Below the pieces are notes generated by a model, which ran no database searches, had not been told where the DNA came from, and saw only the letters and a program-made list of their open reading frames with translations. A stretch of 64,000 nucleotides of DNA from Lantana camara (Eukaryota; Streptophyta; Magnoliopsida; Lamiales; Verbenaceae), in NCBI GenBank assembly GCA_037501455.1, contig CM074865.1, forward strand, positions 17,926,501 through 17,990,500. Direction: 5' to 3'. This document shows, in pieces, positions 22,084 to 34,030 of this stretch. The position numbers were made by a program, and so were the translations under genes. The first letter of the stretch is position 1, and each line of letters begins with the position of its first letter.

Positions 22084-23879
22084 TATACGACGGATTAATA
22101 GGTAGTAAGAATTGGTTACATAATTTTAGCATATACAAAACCATATATGTTTTGTGTATGAACATTGTTGAATAAGAGAGGTTAATTCTTGATAGTTAAA
22201 ATTGTACATGAATTAAGAGGAGTCATCAAGTGTCGAGCACTCCTTGCCCTGCCACTGTATAGTGTGCATGGATGGTGATTGAGTCGGGATATCGAATAAG
22301 ATAGATCATTTTTTTGTAGTCAAAATTTTATACAAATTAACTTTGAAGAGGGGCACTAACCATCGAGCACTCATTATCTTGCCACTAGCTATAATGGCAT
22401 GTGTATGAAGGAAATTTTAAAATTGAGAGAATCACCAATACTTCTATCTTATACATGGTTTTGTCATCCTGCACGAATATTATAATCAACAAATTTATAA
22501 AGTATGAATATATTTCCATCCAGCCCTGCACATTTTGTATGATTAGTGAAATGAACGTGCGTTGCACGATTATCATTTAATTTTATTTAAAATTTTTTAG
22601 CTATTATATTTATTAAATAAATTAGAATATTAAAAATATATAATTTTGATTAAATAAATACAATAACATTTTTAATGAAATATTTTGTCTTAAAAAACTA
22701 CACATACAAAATATTTATATGAATTCTCTCTTTCAAATCATATACAATAAGTAGAAATTCAAAGTAGAGAAACATTCAAATAAAAAAACAATATAAATAT
22801 TTGAAATTATATATACTATTATGTAAAAAAAAAAGTTTTGAAGTGTATAATAATTTGTCCAAATAATTCTAGCTTTTAAGAATAAGTAATAGTTTATAAC
22901 TTTCAAATATATTTAATAAATAAAAAAACATAAATAAAAAATATAGACAAAAACTATGACTTTTGCACTTTATCTTTTTCTATAATTTCGACCTCGATTC
23001 CATCATTTAAAATGAAAATATTGTTATTTTTTTTCATAATCTTGAGAAATTGTAGTTTTGGTATATCATTATCACTCTTGGTTCCTTCCTAATCACTCTT
23101 TTCTCTTATTTTCTCTCATATTCTTGCTTATGCCTTTAATGGTTCATCTTCCCTTATTTATAGATATCAGACTCCTCTTAGTCTCAGTTACTCATTCTCT
23201 TCTTAGCTTAGATTCGTTCTTATCTTCGAGCTTAGTTATAACTTGTTAGATATTTCATAGAATCCCATATGTGCTACCCTCTCTTGGTTTTACTCTCACT
23301 GGTTTGTCTCACTCCGCTTCCTCAGTTTGCCACCTGATAGAGAACTGACCAGCCTACTCCTCAAGCGATGATCTTAGGTTTGGTTCCATTAAAGGTCCAA
23401 TGGGTTTGTCCCCAACAATCATCAATTTAGTATAATTACCTTAAATTAAATATTCATCTCTCAAAACTGTGGGTTTGGCATGTAATCATTTTCAATATTA
23501 ACCCCTTTCCCAAATCTCCATCTTCTTCTCCATAATTGTAGTTTGATTTAATGAGTATTTCTATTTTTCTTTGTATTTATACCTCGGATTGTACTTTCTC
23601 AATTAAATTAGCTACCTCATATAATTTTCAATTGATAACTTCTACTCTTCGAATTGCAATGAGAGCAGAAATCTGTCGCCTAAAGAAAGTTGTGCTTGAG
23701 TTGATCAAGTTTATCGCACACGTCGAGATCGTGATAGACTGAATAAGTGTCATTCGTCTGAAAAGATTTATCGTTTTGGCTTTCTATCCCTAGAGGTGCT
23801 TTTTGACTCTTTTAATCATAATCGAAAAATATTCATTATAGTTTCAACTAAAGTTGATCTGCACCCCCAAATAGTTCCT
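22084..23879. other. Non-coding AT-rich DNA
   Basis: No gene is seen. Two related blocks at about 22195-22275 and 22318-22400 share 'cgagcactc', 'ttgccact' and neighbouring words, a degraded direct repeat of about 120-bp period. The rest is AT-rich, with a T/C-rich stretch at 23050-23330. Confidence 0.4.
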
Positions 23880-25265
23880 TAAGTTGTCTATACTTTTCAT
23901 GCCCAGAATTCTACTAACTAATGCTTTAAATCATTTGACACATAAGGTGCGAACAACACATATGATTTGCTAAGTTTAGTTTGAGGCCAACGCCTTGCAA
24001 AACCCATTAACCACACTTTCAATGCACTTTGCTCCATCTACGGTAACTTTGGCTCCCAATATTAAGTTATCTACAAAAAGCAAGTGTGAGATGTGAGGGC
24101 TTTTCTGACATATCGTAATTGGCTTCCAGGTCCGGCTGAAATGGTCTCTTCAATTATATACGCAAGTTGTTCCATGTAGAGTACAAACAAATAAGGCGAG
24201 AGTGATTGCCAGATCTAATGTCGCACATCCATACAACCTCCATCGGTTCACCATTCTATAGAATCTCCGTTGTATCCTCTACATTCTGCTCATAATGATA
24301 TTGATGATTTTTTTTGGAGAATTTGAAGAAATTAAAGTTTTTCTCAGAAAATTCTCTCGGGTTTTGTCATATGCCTTTTCAAGATTCAATTTCATCACCA
24401 TGCCCCTTTTTTTATCATTGGAGTGATGTAGCATTCATAACACTTCTTTAAGCATCAAGATATTGTAATGGATGCCTCTGCCGGGAATGAAATTATTCTG
24501 GTTCAATTCAGTAATTTCTTTAATATACGGCTTAAACGGAGTATAATCGTCTTGGTGATCATTTTTTAGGAATACATTACACAACATAATGGGTCAAAAC
24601 TCGTTTATTATTTTTTTTTGGAGAGTTAATTTTTGAAATTAGGGAAATAAACAACCGATAATCCTTCTTAGGGATTGATTCTCTTTCCATGTATCATTGA
24701 TAAATTTCACCATCGAGTCTCCTACTATGTCCTAATAGGTTTGAAAAAACTAAGTTTGGAAACCATCTACTCCCAGCGCTTTGTAAAGGTGCATGCTCTT
24801 CACTACCCTCAAGATTTCCTCATTTTAGGTTATTCTTGCCAAGTTATTTTTCTGCTAACACCTTAGAGTTCGTTGGTGCAAGCTAATACCAAGACTCATC
24901 ACCTCTTCAATGGTATCTCCACTGAATAGTTTGGTGTAGTACTCCCAAGTGCGTGGCTTCAGTTGATCATTATTGGTTGCCCATTCATTGCCTATTTTGA
25001 GAGCATTCATCTGGTTCCTCATTCTTCTCGTTATGGTTGAGAGATAAAAGAAAATGGCATGTTTATCCCTGAATCGGAGCCAATTAATTCTCGACTCTCA
25101 AAACCAAATAATCTCTTCTTGTTGCAATAGTTTGTTATATCCTGCCATCAATTCTTTCTCCAAATCTTTTGAATATTTTCCTTACTTGTCTCATACATAA
25201 TGCTCTGAAATTTCTTTGTATTCTTTTTTTTCCTCTTTTCAATCACATTGAAAACTGTTCAAGGA
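23880..25265 (-). pseudogene. LINE (non-LTR retrotransposon) reverse transcriptase relic
   Basis: Minus-strand frames, joined across stops and shifts, give successive plant L1-type ORF2 motifs: NWLRFRDKHAIFFYLSTI, then HLYKALGVDGFQT (the usual KAPGPDG block), NNFIPGRGIHYNIL, KLNLEKAYDK, PYLFVLYMEQLA and ISHLLFVDNLILG. The last is the catalytic FADD box changed to FVDN, so the enzyme is dead. Neither the endonuclease nor a poly(A) end was located. Such elements insert by target-primed reverse transcription. Confidence 0.78.
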
Positions 25266-25768
25266 TCATTGTTTTGGGGTAATGATCCCAAGTGAAAATG
25301 TACTTCAAGTTTTGATTCGACTAATAAGTTGTGTATTGTTACTTTGGAAAATGTAGATCTAAATTGATGACTGTTGGATCAATTTTATTCAAATTAAATT
25401 TAAAAATTCTCCATATCGTTTCTTGAGCTGACACCTAGTCTAACATCTTGAAATTTTTAATCTAATCTTCGAAATTTTCTTTACCATTGTACACGATATT
25501 AATTCTTACTTTGTCATATCTTTTATAAGTATGTTTCAAAAGATATTTTACAATTGTCCTTAATTTTGGTATGCATGGGTATATACATTAAAATCAAATA
25601 ATTCTTTCTTTTAACTAACTATTTTTTATCTCTTTTTTATATTATCTTTGCTATTAGTTCTTGCTTTCCATTTTCTTATTTGTATTTCTCTAATAAGTAT
25701 TATTTCAGATTTATGTTAATTTTTTTTTTATAATTAATTTTATGTATGTAGTAGAAATAATTAAAAGA
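25266..25768. other. Non-coding AT-rich DNA
   Basis: No coding frame or repeat is recognised between the LINE relic and the solo LTR. Confidence 0.4.
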
Positions 25769-25773
25769 GTATA

Positions 25774-26571
25774 TGATGGGTCCGAATCTGAGGTGTCCAG
25801 AATCCAATCACCTTACTATTTGTTTAGTGTGGGGAAAAAGGGGATGGAATTCAAGTCGAATTCCCCGGAAAAGCAAAGGGGGTTCAACTTGCTAGGACAA
25901 ACACCGAAGCAAACGGTCAGAAGGCCAAGCTGGGGAACTGGGGGTGACGCCCAGTTTGGCTCTCCGACGCTCAAGTCAGATGATTATCTGAAGAAGATGA
26001 AGTAGAAGCAGAGTCCAAGTATGGAAGATCGCTTACAATGAAGGAGATGAATTCCTCTATTTATAGTTGAGGGTCAGGGACCCTTTGGTAATTGTCACCG
26101 TGTGGTCCTAGCCTAATGTTGCCCTAACACGTGGCGTGATGAGGAGAATCCTAGGAGGAATCTCCTGCAAAAGCTCGTAAAAGTATGTGGCGAGCAACAG
26201 TGGCAGGTGCGCGGGTGTGTATTGTATGTCAGAGAGCGGTTTTGGGTTGGTAACGAGGGCGAGATGCACGCTCGTGTTCAACGTGGGTCACGGAGGTTGG
26301 CAGATCCGAGGGACACCTGGGCCAATGCCATGGAACAAAGGAGGAGTATCCATTCGTCTGTGTACCCTCGTGAGAAGACTCCTTCGAGGGGAATGCATGG
26401 GGGTACTGAGGATAACGCTTGGGATTTTAACCTTTTGAAGAATCAGGATATCATTGGGAACGAGGGCGGGGCTCGCTCGCGGTCGGCTTACATGGGGACC
26501 AAGTTGCCACGTGTTTTATGTTATTGACGCCACGTGTCAAAACGAGGACCAAGTGTGTTTCTTCCCCATCA
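25774..26571 (-). mobile_element. Solo LTR of a gypsy element
   Basis: This 798-bp unit starts TGATGGG and ends CCCATCA, perfect 7-bp inverted ends. It is flanked by a perfect 5-bp duplication GTATA (25769-25773 and 26572-26576). It has no internal region, so it is what remains after recombination between two LTRs. It is related to the LTR at 8487-9183 (ctctccgacgctcaagt) in the same orientation, hence minus relative to coding. It includes two CCACGTGT words near 26510-26536. Confidence 0.9.
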
Positions 26572-26624
26572 GTATATATATTTATATCAAAATTCAAGGA
26601 ATGTCTAATCGAATACTAAAAAAA

Positions 26625-26896
26625 TTAGGACAAATTACATCCAGGTCCCCTGAGATTTGCCATAATTATAATTTAGTCCCTACGTTTTCGTTTATTACAA
26701 AAAAAAAACCCTATAAACACTGTTTCAGTTAAGGTCCCTGGCGGAATAGTGGAAAAGTCAGGCATACACTTTTTCAATTTTTACAAAAAAGTCCCTGGAG
26801 ACAGTGTTCATAGGGGTGTTTTTGTAATAAACGAAAAAACAGGGACTAAATTATAATTATGGCAAACCTCAGGGGACCTGGATGTAATTTGCCCTA
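26625..26896. mobile_element. MITE with long inverted arms
   Basis: The left arm TTAGGACAAATTACATCC is matched by the inverse of the right end (TTAGGGCAAATTACATCC). Pairing continues through 'aggtcccctgag', 'ataattataatttagtccct' and 'cgtttattacaaaaa' for about 110 bases per arm. The flanks read TTA and TAA, so a TA or 3-bp duplication is possible, but this cannot be separated from the arm itself. No ORF is present. Confidence 0.75.
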
Positions 26897-26897
26897 A

Positions 26898-27551
26898 AAA
26901 TTATTTATAAAATTAGATTATATCTTATTTTTATATGCTCACAGATTAAGTCTCATTAGGATTTTTTATTTAAAGCAACTTTGGTCTGACGACCTGAAAT
27001 TCTAAATTATGGTAAATTAAGTCGTAAGAAACCAAAAGCGTTATTCGTACTTTTACGTATTTAATTTATATTTTATTATATAAACTAAATGAAGATTTTA
27101 TGGTTAGTTCGATTTAGATAATTACAATTATATTACTATGTTAGCATTAGTCAATTAAAAAACATTATATTAGGATTAATTAATTTATTGAAAAATATTT
27201 TATGTAAATTATTCAATTATATTATTTTGTTATTTAGATAAGTTTATAAAATTATAATATGATATTAATTTAAAGGAGTTTATGAACTTAGATAATTAGA
27301 ACTATGAACTTATATAATTAGACTTACCTTAGGATTGATTTATTGAAAGTTATCATATGTAACTCGTTCAATTTAAATAATATTTTATGTTACATAATTT
27401 TAAATTTTTATTAAAATTTATAAAGTGAATCAATTTTTTATTTTTCAATTCGTTTTTAGATATATCTTAATATACTATTTTAAATTATAGGCCTTAAAAT
27501 TAAAATATAGACAACTTATATTATAAAATTTGAATACAATTAATTAATAGC
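26898..27551. other. Non-coding, very AT-rich DNA
   Basis: Nothing is recognised between two inverted-repeat elements. Confidence 0.4.
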
Positions 27552-28286
27552 CAAAAATGCAAATTTGGTCCTGTAAGTTTTTCATTATGGCAATTTAGTC
27601 CTGCCCGTTTCAAAATTTCCAATTAAGTATTGTAAGTAATTTTGGCGATTTTGGTCCTGTTCGTTTCAAAATTTGCAATTAAGTCCTATAAGTTCTAAAA
27701 TTTTGCAATTTATGTCCGATTTTGGCAGGAAAATTTATTAGTTGCCAGAATTGGCCACGTGACTCATTTCTTTGTTTACTTGGCGGGTTGACATGACAAA
27801 AATATCTGACTTGTATAAAAAAATTATTATACATGTGACGTATTTAATAAAAGAAAATTTAAACAAAAAAATATAATTATATTTAAATGAAAATATTGTG
27901 TCGTATGACGGAGCTTATAAGAAAGTGACTCGCTAAGACAAATGACTCCTTTTTAATAGAAAAAAATAGTCAAATCAACCCAGCTAGCTGGTCAATCTCA
28001 GAGATCTTATCGGCTGACAAACTGGAGACGGACGACCGAAGTCCCACGAAAATCTCTACGTACTTGTCCTGTCTAGGACAAATGAGATCTTTCGGTTTGC
28101 GTGCGTGGAGCATCTCAAATTAAGAAGAATCTGGCTCGGTTTGAATTCAAGCACAACTCACGCAATCTAAATTCGGACATAAATTGTAAAATTTTAGAAC
28201 TTACAGGACTTAATTGCAAATCACGAAACGAACAAGACTAAATTGCCAAAATTGCAAAGTTACAGGACCAAATTTGCAGTTTTACA
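27552..28286. mobile_element. Long-inverted-repeat element, Mutator-like MITE
   Basis: The left arm (about 27552-27735, starting AAAAATGCAAATTTGGTCC) and right arm (about 28150-28286) are inverted copies sharing 'aaatttggtcctgtaa', 'ggcaatttagtc', 'tgcaattaagtcctgtaa' and 'tctaaaattttgcaattta'. The left arm also contains an internal direct repeat of the 'tttggtcctgt..gtttcaaaattt' word. The centre is about 420 bp with no open frame. A target duplication was not resolved. Confidence 0.75.
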
Positions 28287-29521
28287 ATATATTAATATTA
28301 AAACAATCCTTGTTGAACTATATATATTTTTTTTTGGTAAGTTGGAGAATTTTTAATTCAACCAAGAGTCCTATTTTAAATTAATAAGTGCGTTTTAAAT
28401 ATAATTAAATTAAAATTTTGTAAGATGTATTTACATCATTATCCTTGACTAATAATTATTGACCTTTTTATTGTGAGAATATTTTAGGCGATCTATATTT
28501 TGTAAGAAACCAAAAACTCAACTCGTACTTTCATAATAGAGCAAATTACATTTTTGATCCCCATAGGATTAGACCAATTTTAGTCTCATGTCTTTGAAAT
28601 TAGACACATTTAGTCTCATTATTTTGAAAAAGTTGCAATTCTAGTATCATCCGTCAAATAATTCATGAAAAATGTATTTTTTTGCCGTTAAGTGCAATTT
28701 GGGGGAAAAGTTATTGTTTATTAGTTTTTTTTTTTTTTTTTTGGAGTTCGTTTATAATATATATAGATAAATTCATTCAAATTGAAAATTTAATTAAACT
28801 TAAGAAAGTGGACATCTCTGGTTAATTTTCCACCGTAGCTTTGTTAATTAGTTCGCTAACACCACTACAAAGAATGATAATAATAATAACGACACTAATC
28901 CAAACGTTAAAGAACGCAATTATCCAACAAATTAAAGCTTGATCACTCATGCTACGAGAGGCCGCATCTTATATATTCCCTAATTTAATTAATTCAGGCT
29001 TAAAATTCTCCTAATCCTCTTTATTAAGGAATATTATAACAGGATTTACTTTAGGAGTCAATGCATAATCATGATACCAAATGTAAAAGATAATTTATTA
29101 TTAACGTAATGGAACTTCCATTCTCTCCTGATTAGCATAATTTAATTTGGTTTTCTAGGACTAATCATTATCCCTAGCATCTAAAAAGATCGAGCATAAT
29201 GTTCAGCCTTTCATGTAATGTAATGGTGAAGGTTGAGGGTTTTAGAACTCGACATGTTTGAGAGATCTTGAATATAAGTTTTTCATTAAAAAGTGTGCAA
29301 TATACATTAATTTTGCGAGTTGTTGAATTTGATACTATTTTAATGTATGATTTGTTGATTATTTATATATATATTTTTTATGAGTACTGATTGGGTATCG
29401 ATTGACTGTGTTGATTTACTAGCATTATCTCGCTTAATTAGACGTCTTGTGATTAAAAATACAGAAATACTATTGATTGGAAGAATTTTATTCAAAAATT
29501 GAACCAACAATTAATGAATAT
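28287..29521. other. Non-coding DNA left of the nested stack
   Basis: No gene is seen. At 28540-28735 lies one arm-like block (caaattacatttttgatcccc, then repeated 'tagtctcat') of the same style as the inverted-repeat elements nearby, but its partner arm was not found. AATAAT microsatellite pieces occur near 28870-28890. Confidence 0.4.
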
Positions 29522-30116
29522 TGTTTACACAAATTTTCATTGAATCTGTAATAAATGATTACAAAATACTAGAAAATAGAGAAAATAAAAATAATATTGA
29601 TTTAATTTGATTAGTAGTACAATCTCTGAAATTCTTCTGATTCTTTAGAATGAAATGACCTGAGTGTTTGATGCTTATTCTCGAATCAAATGTTGAATTT
29701 GATTGATTTCAAGGCAACACTTCAGGATGACAAGGTTCGGAAATTTGAGAGCTTGAATGTCTTCAATTCCTGAGTGCTTGATGCTTTTGTGACTGATTCC
29801 TTTGTGCTTTGTGCTTTGAGGAAGTCTTCTTGATTATGCCTTGGTGCCTTTGATTTATGCTCCAATTTTTTGAGCCCGGTGCCTTATTGAAGGTGAATGT
29901 TGGACTTTCTAACTTCATGGGCTTTGACTTGGACTTGGACTTAGATTTGAAAGTCCATTTAATTAACTCAAAATAATAACAAATTTATATTATTATTTTG
30001 AATCAAATTATAATAAAGCCCAAATTTGATATGTACTTAATTGAAAATAATTAACTAATAGTCAATTTTTTTGGACCATTAATTAATTATTAATCGTTGA
30101 TTTTTCGATACCAACA
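29522..30116 (-). repeat. 3' LTR of the gag-only gypsy element
   Basis: TG...CA ends (TGTTTACAC to ATACCAACA in plus orientation). The neighbouring minus-strand AAGGGAGGGCATA is the polypurine tract. It pairs with 46272-46868. Confidence 0.88.
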
Positions 30117-30955
30117 TATGCCCTCCCTTAAAGGTTCCGCGAAAGACATGCCAAACGTTTATGAGGCCGGAACTTGAAGTACTTATTAATTTCTTTTTTT
30201 CCTCTTTTAATTTGGCGAACAAATTATCATTGGAAGATCATAATCCAAACTAATATTCACCATGGAAATGGAAGCATCAAAGTTGTGTGTCCAAAAACAA
30301 AATCAAAGTTGTGTGGTCTTCCACGTAATGACGTAACCCAACTTCTTCAATTCAGCCTCTTCACTTTGTTGAAAATTGAACAGGTAGGCCCACCTTTATC
30401 TCAATTGTTAAGCCCAGACATTTGTTTTCAAAATGGTAAAATGACCCAAATAAGCCCTTGGTTGTTCATTTTGTTATGATTTCCTCACGTGTGGAACTCG
30501 ACAGCAGCAATGGATAAAGAGACGATTTCTAATTTCACCTCGACGCCTTTGCGCAGCCCAATTTTCTCCAAACTTCCAAGATTTCCCTCATTTTCTTCCT
30601 CTTTTTTCTTTCTGGATTTTGACACGTGAGTCAATTATAGGCAGAGTCGATTGCTTGAATTTATTAGAAAGATTTCACAATATCTCCTGCTATTTTGTCA
30701 ATGTCACAGTCCCCCAATTTTTTCCAATTTTGGTTGGGGTTGAGACTCATTCAATTTTTGAGGAACATAAATTGGGATTCACAGCCAAATTAGCCGCCAA
30801 TGAGGAGCAGATTTCGATAAATTTGCTTGTACTAATTTAAGGACAGTGATTTTGCTACACATGAAAAGGAACCCACTTCACCTATATAAGACGGGCCTCA
30901 AACATTTTGCAATTTTGTGCAAACAGAGGCAGCTGCTATGGGAGGATGGCCGTAT
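30117..30955 (-). other. Internal 3' region of the gag-only gypsy element
   Basis: This 0.84-kb stretch lies between the 3' LTR and the TRIM-like insertion. No pol motif appears in any frame on either strand; open frames are short. It starts with the polypurine tract and is otherwise AT-rich. Confidence 0.6.
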
Positions 30956-30960
30956 CTTTT

Positions 30961-31511
30961 TGAAAGTATAAATTGTTTTCTCCATTTAATAGTATCATAG
31001 TGCAGCGGTATTTATAGCGTATAATACAAACTCTAAAATCTATACAAAATATTCTAGAAGATACTAAATAGAGAAAAAAAAACTGTCATCCGTACTTTGG
31101 CCATTTTTGTAGTTTACCATATCGGGCAACTTTCATTGCAAACCGCCATCTGAACTTTGCATTTGTAACAAACCGCCATCTTTTGGTGGTTTTGGCCAAA
31201 AAACTTGACACATGACATGTTTTGAAATGCACCACGTTAGTTGTATTTTCACCAAAACCACCAAAAATAAAATTTAGATGGCGGTTTGTTAAAATTGCAA
31301 AGTTCAGATGGCGGTTTGCAATGAAAGTTGCCCGAGATGGTAAATTGCAAAAACGCGCAAAGTCCGAATGGCAAATTTTTTTTTTCTCTACTAAATATAC
31401 TAAATATAACAATATCCCTAAACATAATGCATAATAACAAATCTCTATAAAAGATATTGACAAGATATACAAATATTTACTATAACGTAATATTAGAATA
31501 TTGCATTCACA
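30961..31511 (-). repeat. 3' LTR of the TRIM-like element, interrupted by a MITE
   Basis: Bases 30961-31070 and 31398-31511 together match the 223-bp LTR at 42027-42249. The left terminus TGAAAGTATAAATTG corresponds to TAAAAGTGTAAATTG there. Confidence 0.85.
31071..31388. mobile_element. Mutator-type MITE inside the TRIM LTR
   Basis: The 318-bp insert begins GAGAAAAAAAAACTG and ends in poly(T)CTC. Its arms share inverted blocks such as 'gggcaactttcattgcaaac' and 'cgccatctgaactttgca'. Compared with the uninterrupted LTR copy at 42027-42249, the 9-bp TACTAAATA is present one extra time (31062-31070 and 31389-31397), the duplication size of Mutator-like transposases. No transposase is encoded. 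Confidence 0.88.
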
Positions 31512-32721
31512 CCACCCCGCAAAGCTCTAATCGCGTAGAAGACATGGAGCTTGATCTCGTGTAATGTAGAGAGTGTTAGGAATAGTGCCCTAGAAAGCCG
31601 ATTGTATATCCGCTTTGTGCTTTTCCTTATTGTAATCACAGACAATCTTTGAATGAAATAACGAATTGAGGCAACACTTCTTTATATGCTCTTGTTTGGT
31701 ATGCGTTTACTTTATCTATGCATGTATGAGAACTCCCCTAATCCTAATGACTTTAGGACTCTACCATTTAGGTGAAATGGTTCATGAAACGAGCCCTATA
31801 TCACATAAGTCATGATTAGTAAAATACTCCAAGCCGATGAGTCCTACAGACAGTGGGAGTGTCAACCTGACTCCTCTAAGGCTTGCTTGTGGGATCACGC
31901 CCTTAAGAAGGACCACCTTGTTTCATGGAGGTGCAAAGTGTATAGTTGATACGTGCGTGATACATGAGGGTGCTTACTTTAATAAGTAAGTTCACTGAGG
32001 TGCCCCGTGTGAGAACATTCCTAAATGGGAAAGGAAGTTTCTATTTCAGGAAATAGAAACTTCCAGATTAGGAAATATCTCACGAGTCATTGATGTGATT
32101 AATTGATCCTTAGACTTGAGGTTCCTTGTCACTTTATGAGTTAACTCTGTAGTCTTAGGTATAAGCTTTAAAGGGTGTCGCCTTAGACAACTGATTCAAT
32201 GCTTATGCTGGGGCTGCATAAGTGATTCATGAAAGTGAATGAGAATTAAGAAAGGACCTACACTTGCATTTGCAAGGTGATCTCTTATTGTGTAAGTCAT
32301 TCATATGCCATATGGAGTCCTTGGCCAAGGCAATAGATCAAGACATCAAGAAAAGGGTTTCTTGGATTGAGATCAAATGGATATGAAATGCACTTAGCTT
32401 TAAGACCGGATTATTAGGGTTCTGATTATTCCCTTACCCTAGATCTTGGTTGAGAGATAGTAAGTAGGAGGATTGTATCTCACATGAATCAATGACTTAA
32501 AGGTTCTGTCGAATCCGAACATTCCGATTCAGCTAGGGGTTAAACACCTGTTGCTAGACTATGGTCGTTTAATCTGTGGACTGATTAATTAATTAGTGAA
32601 TTAATTAATTAGGGTCACTGCTAATTGAATTGAGAACCTAGAGGGTCACACACAACAACTTGGTTACATGAGTTGAGGCTTTAAAATGATTAAACGAGTT
32701 AATCGAGCCAAGAGGGTTCCA

Positions 32722-32788
32722 CACGTGTGAACCACACGTGTGGCTCACGTGAGTGACACGTGTCCTTGTGACACGTGTCTCACACGTG
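32722..32788 (+). promoter_or_regulatory. Array of six CACGTG (G-box) sites in the copia LTR
   Basis: CACGTG occurs at 32722, 32735, 32746, 32757, 32772 and 32783, five of them flanked as ACACGTG. The array is kept in the 3' LTR (40797-40863, one site mutated to CACATG) and in the second copia (57163-57230, six sites). CACGTG is bound by plant bHLH and bZIP factors, including light- and abscisic-acid-linked ones. It lies about 340 bp upstream of the probable TATA box, so an enhancer role is inferred. Confidence 0.7.
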
Positions 32789-33128
32789 TGTAAATATATA
32801 TGTATATTTATTTATGTGTTAAATAATTAATGTGATTAATTATTTAATAGACTTTGGTTTAATTTTGAATTAAAAAGAAAGTCTTATTTTGGAGAAAAAT
32901 AATCTAGTTAATTAATTATGAATTAATTAATTAGATAAAATAAGTTATTTATTTTAAATAAATAAAGTATAAAATTATCCAAAATAGTTTGGATATTTTT
33001 AGCTCTCTTGAAAGTTGATTTGAATTCAAAGTTAAAGTTGGAAATTACTTGATGATCAAGTAATAGGAGAGAGGGAACAAATCCTTGCCCAATAAGGACT
33101 AGGGATTTCGGCGTCCCTCTCCCTCTTC

Positions 33129-33137
33129 TATATATAG
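33129..33137 (+). promoter_or_regulatory. Probable TATA box of the copia LTR
   Basis: CTATATATAGG, followed by the GAGCTCGAGCTC palindrome, is present in all three LTRs of the family (33129, about 41206, about 57555). Transcription would start about 30 bases downstream, giving a U5/R part of about 360 bases. Confidence 0.55.
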
Positions 33138-33524
33138 GAGAGCTCGAGCTCCTTATGGAGCTAATTGACAATTCTTTTGGTTCATGTGTTGAACACCTTC
33201 CTTTCTCCAAGATCAAATAAACCCTAGGTTAAGCCTAAACACTAACTAGAGAACTAGCATCCTTACTAGTTAGATTGTGATCAAGTTGGTGGACTATCTC
33301 TAGAGAGCTTCAAGTTAGAAGTTTGAAGATTCGAGCTTTACCAAGGAGAGGGGATCATGCCGCGAGAAGTGCATTCTTGGGTGGCTTGAAACGCTTCAAG
33401 AAAGAATAAAAGAAAAGTAAGTTTTCTAACTCTACGAATTTGGATACACGATTGCGAGTCCAAGATCCTTTTGTTGGAAAAATTTTTAAATTCCGCTGCT
33501 TTCTGATTCGTGTTTTCCAACAAG

Positions 33525-33537
33525 TGGTATCAGAGCC
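33525..33537 (+). other. Copia primer binding site (initiator tRNA-Met)
   Basis: TGGTATCAGAGCC lies two bases after the LTR end, the standard plant copia primer site complementary to the 3' end of initiator tRNA-Met. Confidence 0.95.
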
Positions 33538-33794
33538 ACCTCGTTAATCGTGTTTCTGATTCGTCTCAATTATACTGAATTTGGTAGAAATTCTTAGGCT
33601 TGATGCGATTGAGTATTTGTAATTGTTTTAGAAAGCCTGAATTACGAAACTGTATTTTTTCCTGAAAGTTTCTGAAAATTAGTTTTTACAAAATTTAATT
33701 TTTGAAAACAATTTTAGATTTGAAACTGTATAAACTGTTTTTGGATTTCTTGGTTTGGTTTTGCTTTTGAACGAAAACACGAAACGAAAAGCCT

Positions 33795-34030
33795 GGATTA
33801 CGAACACGCGAAACCCCGCGCGCGCCGGCTTCGCGCGCCCCCGCCTGCCTGTCCTAGGCGCGCGCAGGGCAACCGCCCAGCACCCTCCCGCAACCGCGCG
33901 GGAGGCTTAGCGCGCCCGCCCATCGTTGCCTGCCCTGGCCGGGACAGACCGGCCAGCCGCCCGAGAAGGCTGCGCGCATCGCGCGCACTCGCCCGGCCTT
34001 GGCCGGGCGTTGTACGCGCCTGCCGCGCGC
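33795..34030 (+). other. GC- and CpG-rich block in the copia leader
   Basis: A sharply bounded stretch of mostly G and C in an AT-rich setting, with CGCG runs and hairpins such as CCTCCCGC/GCGGGAGG around 33885-33905. The matching block of the second copia (about 58222-58480) is also GC-rich but much more diverged than its flanks. Apparent ORFs here on the minus strand are composition artefacts. Confidence 0.7.

Larger units (their letters stand above)
31574..33522 (+). repeat. 5' LTR of the full-length copia
   Basis: 1949 bp, TGTTAGGAATAG to TTTTCCAACA, the same length as the 3' LTR. It is long for a copia LTR and holds the CACGTG array and the TATA box listed separately. A 97-codon open frame on the minus strand is present in both LTRs only because they are copies. 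Confidence 0.96.

Noticed and set aside
32923..33216. 97-codon minus-strand frame present almost identically again at 40998-41291
   Set aside because: The similarity exists because both lie in the two LTRs of one copia element. No domain, and it overlaps promoter sequence.
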